In this document: positions 11,762 through 22,940 of the stretch, in pieces
Position numbering within the stretch: position 1 is the stretch's first letter
Layout: each line of letters begins with the position of its first letter
Source: Sciurus carolinensis
Taxonomy: Eukaryota > Chordata > Mammalia > Rodentia > Sciuridae
NCBI RefSeq assembly: GCF_902686445.1
Contig: NC_062221.1
Span: 39,200,575 to 39,264,574 of the forward strand
Direction of reading: 5' to 3'
Length of the DNA: 64,000 bases
The notes under the pieces: model-generated
Databases searched by the model: none
What the model saw: only the letters and a program-made list of their open reading frames with translations
Told to the model about the DNA's origin: nothing
Position numbers and translations under genes: made by a program

Positions 11762-11850
11762 AAGATGAAAAGTTATACACCATTTGTGTACAATGAATCG
11801 AAATGCATGCTGTTGTCATGTATGACTAAATAGAACAAATAAAAACACTA
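11762..11850 (+). mobile_element. L1 3'-terminal segment fused to U6 copy
   Basis: Directly after U6 comes 'acaccatttgtgtacaatga', matching the 3' end of the full-length L1 here ('cccatttgtttacaat' at 43559-43574) and the 3' end seen at 12683-12708. It then runs to 'aacaaataaaaaca', a short A-rich end. The orientation is the same as U6 and opposite to the surrounding old L1. No TSD was resolved. Confidence 0.6.
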
Positions 11851-12667
11851 GGCCCTACATGGATGTACACCACAGTTATTCTGCTGTGCCCTAGAACACC
11901 AGCAGTAATCCCACCCATCTGCATTTTGATGCCTGTTGTCTATCTTCTCTCCATTCTCCATCCCTCCTACTTTACTTTTCCCATTCTCTAGTCATTGCTA
12001 CTCTACTTTCTTCTTTTACGAAATAAATTATTTTCAGCTTTCACAAAAGAGCGGGAACATGCAATATTTGTCTTTCTGTGTCTGGTTTTATTCCTGTAGC
12101 ATGATGTCCTCCAGTTCCATCTGTGGGCCACATAATTTTTTTTTCCATCTTTTTGATTTGAGAAGGAAATATTTGTCTAAATTAATGCCTCAAGGATTTT
12201 ATCTTATATTTTCTTCTAGAAGTTTGATAATTATGTTTGAGGTTTTGATACATTTTACATTTTTTGTATGCTGTGAAATAACAAGGTTTGTCTTTTGTCT
12301 AGGGATATCTAATTGTTCTAGCATCATTTATTGAATATTCTATCTTTCCCAGTATTGGACTGTCTTTAAATATTTAAGAAAAATCAGTCATTTATACATA
12401 AGAGGGTCCATTTGTGGGCTCTGTCTGTTCCATTGATTTCTATTTCTATCCTTACACCAGTGAAAGTCCTCCAGTTTTGTTCTCCATTGCATTTCTATCT
12501 TATTTATAGAATCAGCTTTTTAATTTCAATAGCAAATAGCCTAACATGATTTTGTTTGAGGTTATGTTAAATTCACAGAACAATTTGGGCAGAGATTAAC
12601 AATATTGAAATATCTAATCAATGAACATGGTATATCTGCTCCATTTTCTTAGATGTTATTTACTTTC

Positions 12668-12682
12668 TGTAAGCAATGTTTT
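12668..12682. repeat. Target-site duplication, left copy (15 bp)
   Basis: TGTAAGCAATGTTTT is identical to 13069-13083 and flanks the inverted L1 fragment. Confidence 0.85.
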
Positions 12683-13068
12683 TTTTTAATTGTATACAAA
12701 TGGATACAAATAATCCAATCAACAAATGGTCTAAGGAAATGAACAGACACTTCACAGAAGAAGATGTACAAGTAATCAACAGATATATGAAGAAATGTTC
12801 AACATCCCTAGTAATAAGGGAAATGCAAATCAAAACTACCCTAAGATTTCATCTCACCCCAATTAGAATGGCGATTATCAAGAATACAAGCAACAATAGG
12901 TGTTGGCGAGGATGTGGTGAAAAAGGTACACTCATACATTGCTAGTGGGGTTGCAAATTAGTGCAGCCACTCTGGAAAGCAGTGTGGAGATTCCTCAGAA
13001 AGCTTGGAATGGAAACACCATTTGACCCAGCTATCCCACTCCTTGGCCTATACCCAAAGGACTTAAAA
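12683..13068 (-). mobile_element. Young L1 insertion with 5' inversion (twin priming)
   Basis: Overall orientation is minus: the poly(A) reads as T-run 12679-12688, followed by about 20 bases complementary to the L1 3' terminus (to ~12706). The rest, 12707-13068, is ORF2 C-terminal sequence in the opposite (plus) orientation, closely matching 42697-43056 of the full-length L1. A 3' end in one orientation joined to an inverted upstream piece is the classical twin-priming product. The ORF2 piece keeps long open stretches but has a TAG at about 12943-12945. It lies inside the older L1. Confidence 0.85.
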
Positions 13069-13083
13069 TGTAAGCAATGTTTT
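13069..13083. repeat. Target-site duplication, right copy (15 bp)
   Basis: Identical to 12668-12682. The old L1 text resumes seamlessly across the pair ('agcaatgttttgtaattttc'). Confidence 0.85.
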
Positions 13084-13700
13084 GTAATTTTCAATATGTT
13101 TGTTCATTTTTTTTTTAAAGGTGTCTCCAAGTATTTCAGGGCTTGCAAGGCTATTGCATTAAGAACCTCTTATCAAAGAATATAGAGTAAAAGAAGAAAT
13201 CAGTTATTTTCAAGGAACAATTGGAAATAAAATTACAAAAGGAATAGAGCATTCATATTTCCTAGGACTTTGAGTATTGTGTGAAAGATACTTTACTTGT
13301 TCCCAGTCTTAAGGAAGAAGTATTTAATCTCTCACCATTCAGTATTATGTTATATTAAGAAAGCTTAAGAACAAATTTTAATTTCATAAAATGATTTTTT
13401 AATCCATTGAGATGGTCATATGATTTTTCTACTTTAGTATCATGTACTCTTACTCCAGACACCAGTTTTCTGGATACAATATATGTGGGTGTGTGTGTGT
13501 ATCCTTCTCTCTCTTTCTGACTGGATCTCATTTGTCAAAATTTTGTTAAATATTTTTACATCTTCTTTTCACAAAGAATAATGATTGTGATTTTTGTTTT
13601 TATGCACTTGTTCAGTTTTAGGACAATAGTAATGCTGATCTTATAAAATGAGTTAAGTACTTCCTCCTCCTTTATTTTTTGAGAATTTGTGTGGAACTTG

Positions 13701-14245
13701 CGTTATTCATTCCTTAAACAGTAGTAGAATTCTAGACTTCCAACACTTACTTTTCTCTCCAGTCCCAGTCTTCAATTTCCAACTCTGAAAAATAGTTCTA
13801 TTTTCCTTCCTTTCCCTCTATGACTTCACTAGTGCAGGTCACTCATAATCAACCCAGCTTCTCCTAAATTACTGCAGTGTTAGCTAGAATCCATTCAGCA
13901 TTGGACTTGAAAGTGACAACTATGCATTCTAGACCTTCTAGCTGTTCATATATTGTCTTTTTGAAAATCAGACACCTTTAATCCCTTTAATGAAATATAG
14001 TACTTCCTAAAACAATGTATTAATCACTTCCATAATGTAATGATTTATTTACAATAAAATATTTTATACAACTCTATGGTGATGAGGAGGTAAAAGCCCC
14101 TCCCTTAGATGATGTACTGTCAAATAGTATACATTCTATACAAATATAGCAGAAAAATAAAACATCGTTATCTCTAAGGTCAAGAAAGAAAAGATCAAGA
14201 TTGTGGTCTTCATAGCTGTGGGCTCCACCACAATTAAAAGACCTC
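13701..14245. other. Unassigned sequence
   Basis: No gene or repeat family is recognised. Confidence 0.4.
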
Positions 14246-14249
14246 ATTT

Positions 14250-14715
14250 TAGTCAGCTTTTATATCACTGTGAACAAAAGATCTGACAAGAACAATTTAA
14301 GAGGAGGAAAAGTTCATGTGGTGTTCAGAGTTTCAGAGGTCTCAGTCCATAGGTGGCCTATTCCATTGCTCTGGGCCTGAGGTGTGAACTTAATGGCGGA
14401 AGGATGCGAAGGAGGAAAGCAGCTCAGGACGTGGCCATCAAGAAGCAAAGAGCTCTGCTCACCAGGGACAAAAAATATGTCCTAAAGGCACATCCCAGTG
14501 ATCTACCTCCTCCAACTACTCCCTACCTGCCTTCAGCTACCATCTAGGTAATCCATTCACGAGGATTTATTCACCAGTGAGGTTAAGGTTCTCATAACCT
14601 AAAATCATTTTACTTCTAAACCTTCTTGTATTGTTTCACAAATGAGTTTTTGGGGAACATAGAAGGCACTTTAAAAATTCTAGTGATTCCTGCTACCTTC
14701 ATATCTAAACCATAG
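14250..14715 (-). mobile_element. MaLR/MT-type LTR, antisense
   Basis: Plus-strand text 'tagtcagctttta', 'gtttcagaggtctcagtcca', 'gcagctcaggac', 'ccagtgatctacctcctcca' and 'ggttaaggttctcataacc' follows the complement of a common mammalian/rodent MaLR LTR. Its 5' end (like 'tatggtttagatatg') lies near 14715. It appears to be a solitary LTR of a non-autonomous ERV3-type element. The small open frame at 14353-14547 lies inside it and is not a gene. Confidence 0.65.
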
Positions 14716-15380
14716 AAAACATCCTAAAGGATCTTAGTGATTCCTACTACCTTTCAGTGAACAGATCATGGAAAAAATGATTAGTATTGTGGTTTACTGG
14801 GAAAACACCTTTATTTGCATAAAGCCCCATATTAGGCAATGTATTGGAGGCATGTGAATAAATGTCTTGGAAATATAAATTCTACCTTGTTCCTTGACCA
14901 AGTAGCCATAATATAAGTGAGATACTCAATGCCCAAACAGAGGGTGAGCACAAATGCTGAGAAAATATAGATCATGCTGATAACAAATTTCTGATAGTTA
15001 AGAACATTTTTGGTGTTCAGTGATTTGGTGTTCAATAGACTTAAATATAGGTTCCAGACAATTAACAAGACATCATGAAAAGAATGTATGAAAACAGATA
15101 TCTGGAAAACTCTCGGAGAACCAGAACATTTGGGGGGGAGGACATTGAGAGCTTTCTTTGGAGCATTATTAGTCACCTGGCAATAGCATCTGATGGTAGA
15201 TAGTGGTTATAGTTCCTGACAAAAGATTCCAATGCTCAAAAAGGTAGTCCAGGAGAACAAAGCATAGGAGTCTATTACTTATCACACAAACATATAATAT
15301 GTATTATATATGCATGTTAAATAGAGTAATAAAAAATCTGTATGCACTTGCACCTATCTTTCATTTGATTTATATGAGCA
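14716..15380. other. Unassigned sequence
   Basis: Contains an imperfect direct repeat: 'tagtgattcctgctacctt' near 14682 recurs with one change near 14734. Otherwise no gene or repeat is recognised. Confidence 0.4.
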
Positions 15381-15383
15381 TTT

Positions 15384-15441
15384 TGCTCATATATATATAT
15401 ATATATGCTCATATATATATATATGCTCATATATATATATG
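15384..15441. repeat. (AT)n array with repeated GCTC spacers
   Basis: Three successive units of GCTC followed by an (AT)n run of decreasing length form a small interrupted microsatellite. Confidence 0.9.
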
Positions 15442-15734
15442 TATCAATATATAGTTCTCAGAAACATCATTTAGAAGTTAATATAGTAGTTCATTGTGAG
15501 CTGTAACTTATTCAGAATTCTATTTTCACTATGTTTACTCGTTTGCCTTTCTAAACAATAGGGAACACAGATACAGGAGAATGATTAAAATATAAAGTTC
15601 AGAAAAATGTTTATGTACAGAAAGTTATATTATTTTTCTTGGTATGTATTCCTGAAGGGAGACTTTGTGAGATGGTTGAATATTTTTGTGAACTTTGGTA
15701 TAGATTTCTGAACTATTCCAGAAGATGGTGGCAG

Positions 15735-16134
15735 CTTCCTCCTTATTCTCCTTCTCCTCCTCCTTCTCTTCCTTCTGTCTTCCTCTTCTTCCCTGCTCCT
15801 CCTCCTTTTCTTCTTCTCCTCCTTTTCTCTCTTCTTCTCACCCTTTCTCCTCCTCCTCTTTCTTTTCTCCTTCTTCTTCTCCTCCCCCCTCTTCCTCTTT
15901 CATCCCCTCCTCCTCCTTCTCCTCTTCCTTCTTTCATCCTCTTCTTCATCTCCTCCTCCTCCATCTTCCCCCTCTTCCTCTACTTCTTCTTCTCTTCCTC
16001 CTCCTCCCTCTCTTCTTTCCCTTTCTCCTCCTCCTCCTCTATCCCTTCCTCCTCCTTCTTGTCCTCCTACTTCTCTTCCTTCTTTTTTCCTCTTCTTCAT
16101 CTCCTCCTCTTCTTCTTCTTCTGTTTCCTCTTCC
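15735..16134. repeat. Polypyrimidine (CTT/CCT)n tract, about 400 bp
   Basis: Almost pure C/T on the plus strand, made of irregular CTT, CCT and CTCC units with only scattered A or G. It joins a 26-base T-run at 16135-16160 that is the tail of the adjacent SINE. The long Ser/Pro/Leu/Phe-rich and Glu/Arg/Lys/Gly-rich open frames on both strands are by-products of this composition. Confidence 0.95.
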
Positions 16135-16357
16135 TTTTTTTTTTTTTTTTTTTTTTTTTTGGTTCCAGGGATCGAACCTGGGCACTCAACTACTGAGGCA
16201 CATCCCCAACTCTTTTTATTTTTAATTTTGAGACATGGTCTCAATAAGTTGCTCAGGTCTTACTTGCTAAGCTACTGAGGCTGGCTTTGAAATTGCAATC
16301 CTCCTGCCTCATACTTCCAAGACATTGGAATTACAGTCATGTACCACCATGCGTGGC
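16135..16357 (-). mobile_element. B1-dID dimeric SINE, antisense
   Basis: The T-run 16135-16160 is the poly(A) tail on the minus strand. ID-like text ('ccagggatcgaacctgggca') comes next and B1-like text ('gctggctttgaaattgcaat', 'tgtaccaccatgcgtggct') last. The end is directly followed by the TSD of the next SINE. Confidence 0.9.
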
Positions 16358-16523
16358 TACAACTTCTTTTTTTTTTTTTTTAATATCTTTAGTTATAGAT
16401 GATACAATACCTTTATTTTATTTATTTATATTTATGTAATGCTGAGGATCAAACCCAGTGCCTCACACATGCTAGGCAAGTACTCTACCTCTGAGCTACA
16501 ACCCCAGCATTACAACTTCTTTT
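16358..16523 (-). mobile_element. ID SINE, antisense, with 13-bp TSD
   Basis: Body 16371-16510 is the complement of an ID element: box-like text 'atgctaggcaagtactctac' and end 'ctgagctacaaccccagc'. The sciurid 3' extension ('tagttatagatgatacaata') precedes it. TACAACTTCTTTT at 16358-16370 and 16511-16523 is a perfect TSD. Confidence 0.93.
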
Positions 16524-16904
16524 GACAGACTCATATGACTGCTTTGTCAAGGGAGAACTATGGGCATAATGTAGTTGGATATTACAAAGAACCTGGTAAA
16601 GAATTAGTTCATTTTTAAGGAAAAGTTTTAGAAATGCAAAGGAGATAATAGCTCAATAAAGTGGATTTAATATAACCAAAAGGTGCTGATTGATATAAAG
16701 ATAAGAGTTTAAACAGGTTTCTAGCAGCCTGTCACTCTATATTCTGGAATTTGTTTTCTATGCAGTATTTCTTTTTAAAATCGATGATATAAATAAAGAC
16801 ATAGAAAATCTGTTTAGAAAACTTGATGATCAAGAAGATTGAGTTTTAGGAGACAGTTGTCTGGCTAAAATTTGTAGACACTGGAACATATGGGTTAGTC
16901 ACAT

Positions 16905-17010
16905 GGGATTTGGAGTAGGAGTGGGTTTTAAAGGCAGCTCCATCCCTTCGTGGTTCTCTTAACTTTGATCAAGTGACCTAATCTCTCTCCATTTCATTAT
17001 CATTTTCATT
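16905..17010 (+). mobile_element. MIR SINE fragment
   Basis: The order 'gatttggagtaggagtgggt', 'tcaagtgacctaatctctct', 'atttcattatc' follows the 5' and core region of MIR. Confidence 0.5.
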
Positions 17011-17019
17011 TTGCCCTTT

Positions 17020-18146
17020 CTACATGAGCCTTGTCTTATCTGTACACTGTGGACACAAACACATATTTTCATGATATATCTACATTTTTCTTTCTCTACT
17101 CAGTTATTTATGAATTTTATCATGGCAAGGTTACTTCCCACCAAGAAATGAACTTCAATGAAAAGATTTATGTCTTCCTTGGTAGAAGAGTGGAGTGGGG
17201 AGTGGAAGAATTTAGGGACAAATGAACATATTTCTGATAGTATTATCAGGAAAAGTGAAATAATAGAAAGTGTGCAAAATGCTTAACATGTTTTCTAGCA
17301 CACAGGAACTATGCACGTAATTATTATGAACCTGAATATATTCTGGCAAACTGGAAATTTGAGTCAATTAATAGCATCGTGTATGCTAGAGATAAGTATA
17401 ATTCTTGTACCTGGTTCTAGAAATAAAAAACATGATTCGTCTCAGATTTAATTATAAGAACATCATTGAGCTAATTAAACATAAGATGAATGGTATGATG
17501 TGTCATTTAAAAACACTAACTACTGCACATGACCTGTGGATGATTCAGTAGACATGTGTAGAGAAAGGGAGATGAGAGCTTTGGTCTACGCTGTGTTGCT
17601 CACTCCACGCCTAAAGCATTGTGCTACATTTGGGGTTTGGAATTAAAGTCGTGTTTTTCAGATTGATTTGTTTATATTATTAAGGTTTTTTTCTGCCAGT
17701 AACATTTTTTTAGGAGACATTGTCTAAAATAGTTACATTTCACATGAAGAAGAAAAGTTGGGGAAGATATGATAGCTATCTGCAAATATTTGAAAACTAC
17801 TATCTGGATAAATTAAGTTCCTTTCAATACAAGTAGGAGAAATTAGGGAAATTGGAGAATTTCACAGGATCTGTGGAAGGTCTAGCACCAGGCACGAGTT
17901 GCACAGCTCCAGGTGCCTTAAGGCAGCCCAGCTCAAGACTTCTTCCCGGGGAGCCACCATCGTGTGCCTTAGCACCAGCATCCTCTCTTCCTGGTTCTCT
18001 GGAGAGAGAAGCTGATGAAAATTGACCATCAGGTCCGCTCTTTAGATCAAAGGATGCAGCAGGAAATAAAGTGGGCTTTAAATTTAGCTTTAGAAGTCAC
18101 AGCTGAAACTGCCTCCCCTTAACTTCTTTCATGCCATCTCTTAATC
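17020..18146. other. Unassigned sequence
   Basis: No gene is recognised. A somewhat GC-richer patch at about 17880-18110 with a few CpGs does not match anything I know. Confidence 0.4.
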
Positions 18147-18360
18147 CCAAGTGGATAGATTTTTTTCAAGGGCACTCGACCACTGAGCCACATTCCCAAT
18201 CCTATTTTGTATTTTATTTAGAGATAGGGTCTCACCCATTTGCTTAGTGCCTCACTTTTGCTGAGGCTGGCTTTGAAATCAAGATCCTCCTGTCTCAACC
18301 TCCCAAGCTGATTACAGGTGTGTGCCACCGTGCCCAGCTCCAAATGGACAGATGTTTAAA
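18147..18360 (-). mobile_element. B1-dID SINE, antisense, with imperfect TSD
   Basis: The body, about 18161-18339, reads ID-like ('gggcactcgaccactgagcc') then B1-like ('gctgaggctggctttgaaat', 'tgtgccaccgtgcccagct'). Flanks AAGTGGATAGAT at ~18149 and AAATGGACAGAT at 18342 are a mutated TSD. Confidence 0.88.
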
Positions 18361-18476
18361 GAGGCTTTTTCCTTGATAATGTCCTCCATTTCTTTCAGTG
18401 TATTGCTCTGAACCCATTATATGACAGTTGCTGTTGAGCTTTACTTAAAACTGAGCAGAAGAAAATATCCTTTATT

Positions 18477-18490
18477 GAGAGTTTGCTTTT
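18477..18490. repeat. Target-site duplication of ENOPH1 retrocopy, 3' side (14 bp)
   Basis: GAGAGTTTGCTTTT is identical to 20370-20383. It abuts the T-run that represents the poly(A) tail of the minus-strand insert. Confidence 0.92.
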
Positions 18491-20369
<1,879 letters not shown>

Positions 20370-20383
20370 GAGAGTTTGCTTTT
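20370..20383. repeat. Target-site duplication of ENOPH1 retrocopy, 5' side (14 bp)
   Basis: Identical to 18477-18490. It lies directly upstream of the retrocopied 5'UTR. Confidence 0.92.
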
Positions 20384-20629
20384 CCTCTGAAATTAGTGAT
20401 TAATATGATGCACCTTCAAAGGTAGAAGGCTATAGCTAAAAATCTCCTGGAAGGAATAGCTATAAGGTAATGAATTTGTTTTAAATTTGGGCCTACAGAG
20501 GCAATGTCTTTTTATACTAATATTTTAAGGAGTTATTGAATATATAATATATTAAAATAAGAGATGAGCTTTAACAAACTGAATTTTATAATATAACCTA
20601 TCTCTGTTAACCTGTTAACATGGGAATAT

Positions 20630-20760
20630 GAACAAAAACACATAATAGCGAAACATAGCAGCCACAGACAATATAGAAATAAATGTGCCTGACTGTGTCT
20701 CAGAGAAACTTTACAAAACCAGGTGGTACATAAGATTTGGCCCAAGAGCCTCAGTTTTTT
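20630..20760 (+). mobile_element. hAT-type DNA transposon fragment
   Basis: 'agcagccacagacaatatag', 'atgtgcctgactgtgt' and 'agatttggccca' match part of the family that also occurs more completely at 29465-29790. Confidence 0.55.
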
Positions 20761-20788
20761 TATGCCCATTTTACCTAATTATGTTTCT

Positions 20789-20810
20789 ATAAAAAAAAAA
20801 AAAAAAAAAC
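20789..20810. repeat. A-tract
   Basis: Run of about 19 A after 'ttctat'. It is not clearly the tail of any recognised element. Confidence 0.8.
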
Positions 20811-21004
20811 CTACAGACTCCCCAAATCTAGTTGTTCAAACAGGTCCCAGGAGTCTCAGAATGTTGACTCACATGACCAATGCATTTTAGGATTAAATCT
20901 ATTTGAAAAATTTGTCTGCTTTTTTTCATTGAAATTAATATTCCAGAAATCATAAACTGTTCTTCAACAATCTTCATAATTTGGCATGTTACATAGAACT
21001 TTAC

Positions 21005-22330
21005 CTTTATTTTTTTTTAATTAAACACTTTTTTCATTTAACCAAAATATGTAAAAAGAGAACAATATATCACCAATGTAAATATAAAATCAGCATCACT
21101 TATCACAGAGAAGGTGCTTAAAAGTATTAATAGAAAATGTGTGTGTGACCTAATGTTCTCTTTTTAACACCAAAGATAGTAACTATTTTTGGAAATACTG
21201 GTTTAAATGATTTCTGTTCCCTGTTTGCCTTTCAAATTCTAGCCTAACCAAACAATCAATTGGTGAATCAGTCCAAAACTGGGACTTCCTTCCCCACAAT
21301 TATTTTCCTACCCTTCCCCTTCTCAATAGCCTCTTTATCTTCTAAAAAGAAGGAATCTAACAAAGCCCACTTCAACTCTCATCCCTTACTGCCTAAAATG
21401 ATGACATACAAACCTGTCCGAAGGCTTCACATCCTTCTTTCCAATATCACACCAACTGCCACTCAAGTCAAGGACCACCAACCCCAGGAAAGGACATCAT
21501 GTAGCAAACCATGTATTTCATCCTTCAATAGATAAATGAGTCTCAGACTTGATTTACTTTATTATATTGAATTTTAAATTTTTTTTCTCCTTCCAACTAA
21601 TGTTGGTGAATTAAAAGAACTTAATTTCTAGAAAGCATATAAGGTTTTTGTCACTAATACACATAAAGCTATTGAGGAAACAAAAATTTATGGAGGAAGA
21701 GATGGTTCTACCTTTCTTTAGTGCAGTACGTGCAGCTCATTGCATTAAAAAATATATGGACATTGTTTCAGAGTATGTCGTATTTAAGACTTGGTCTCAG
21801 TCCTTTAAATCTCTTTTGTTATGATGTAAAATTGGTTTTAAATACATCAAAATATTGTTTATATTATGGAATGTTGACTTATTTTGTATTACTTTTTAAA
21901 GTTGAGACAGATACTAAAAATACTTGATAAACATAAATTTTATCAAACCAACAAATGACCCTGAATCTTCACCCCTGCTTGGCAGCGAGCACTTCATGGA
22001 AAAGGCACAAAAATTTGACCTACTTAGTCTGATACAGAAGTTGTCCTAAATTTGAGAGCTTTCCAGTTGGCAGTGCAATATCAAAAGGCCTAATCCCTTC
22101 ACTAACTGCCATTTCTACAACTACAAAAGATTACGAAGGGTCACACTGTCCATCTGCCATCCTTTCCAATGAGTAAAATTACTGTACAATCCGTTTAATA
22201 ACCCACAACTATCTCCCTCCAAACTCATGGCAATGCTGGCTTGTAAGATGGATCCACTAAGCCGGGTGATGTCTGCGTGCCCAAACATGGTGTTTTAACC
22301 CACCCCACAGGGAACAGAGAAGCAGACCAA
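21005..22330. other. Unassigned block with poly(T) at left edge; possible antisense UTR copy
   Basis: Starts with a T-run (~21010-21018). On the minus strand it has the look of a long mRNA 3'UTR (AT-rich, short open frames, AATATAATAAAG near 21570) ending in an A-run. No parent gene was recognised and no TSD found, so it could equally be ordinary non-coding DNA. Confidence 0.2.
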
Positions 22331-22749
22331 GGGAAAATGCCTATCCCAAGATTCTCTGTTTAAATTCTGTTGATATTGGCCTCATTTCTATAATTCCTAC
22401 TTAACAACTTCTATCTTTGTGCTGGGCATTTTATAAACAATATTGGTAATTCTACAGCAATTCAGCCCGATGGATAATTATACTCATTTTTCTGAAGGAA
22501 AAGCAAAAGTATCAAAATGGAATTATGCTTCAAGTTGAGTTTCATTTTGTGTTATCCTTCACATTTCTATTTTACCCCATAACCTTTTTTTTTTTTCTTC
22601 CATACATTTTGAGTTTGGAGTTTACTTGATTGCCCAAGTTGGAGGATTTTTCTGTTCTCTACTTTTGAGGAATTTCTAGAATATTGTACTTAGCTTGTGT
22701 ATGAAAACTATGATTCTGTGGTACTATTTCTGTACGATTCTGTGTCCTT

Positions 22750-22940
22750 GCCAGAGGTGGAAATGGGGAGAAACTGCTTAATGGATACAGAGTTTTATTT
22801 TGAGTGGTAGAAAAGTTTTTTGCAATTGATAGAAGTGGTGATTACACAACATGTGAACATATCAGATGCTCCTCAGGCATTCATTTTATAATGATTAATC
22901 TTATGCTTTGTGAATTTCACCCGAATCAATGAAAGAATGG
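22750..22940 (+). mobile_element. Ancient L1M-like 3' end
   Basis: The order 'ggggagaaactgcttaatgg', 'atagaagtggtgattacaca', 'atgctttgtgaatttcaccc' resembles an old LINE 3' terminus common in mammals. Subfamily uncertain. Confidence 0.45.

Larger units (their letters stand above)
11465..13700 (-). mobile_element. Ancient L1 (3'UTR then ORF2), antisense, host to nested insertions
   Basis: The plus strand shows the complement of an old L1. The 3'UTR lies at 11465-11655 ('tatatttatgggctacaata', 'caaatcagggtaattaacat') and resumes at about 11851-12135 ('gggaacatgcaatatttgtc'). ORF2 follows at about 12140-12668 ('agcatcatttattgaata', 'tctgttccattgatttct') and continues at 13084-13700 ('cttataaaatgagttaag'). 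Two younger insertions split it: the U6-L1 unit at 11657-11850 and a young L1 at 12683-13068. The frame is destroyed. Confidence 0.75.

Noticed and set aside
11936..12334. 132-residue plus-strand open frame rich in Phe and Ser
   Set aside because: It lies antisense in an ancient L1 3'UTR/ORF2 and is not a host gene.
14832..15176. 114-residue minus-strand open frame with hydrophobic stretches
   Set aside because: No recognisable family and no splice or promoter context. Length is within chance for AT-rich DNA of this size.
15639..16225. Long plus-strand open frames (up to 185 residues) rich in Ser, Pro, Leu and Phe, and complementary Glu/Arg/Gly-rich minus-strand frames
   Set aside because: Both strands and several frames are open at once because the DNA is a C/T repeat without stop codons. 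No domain or start context is present.
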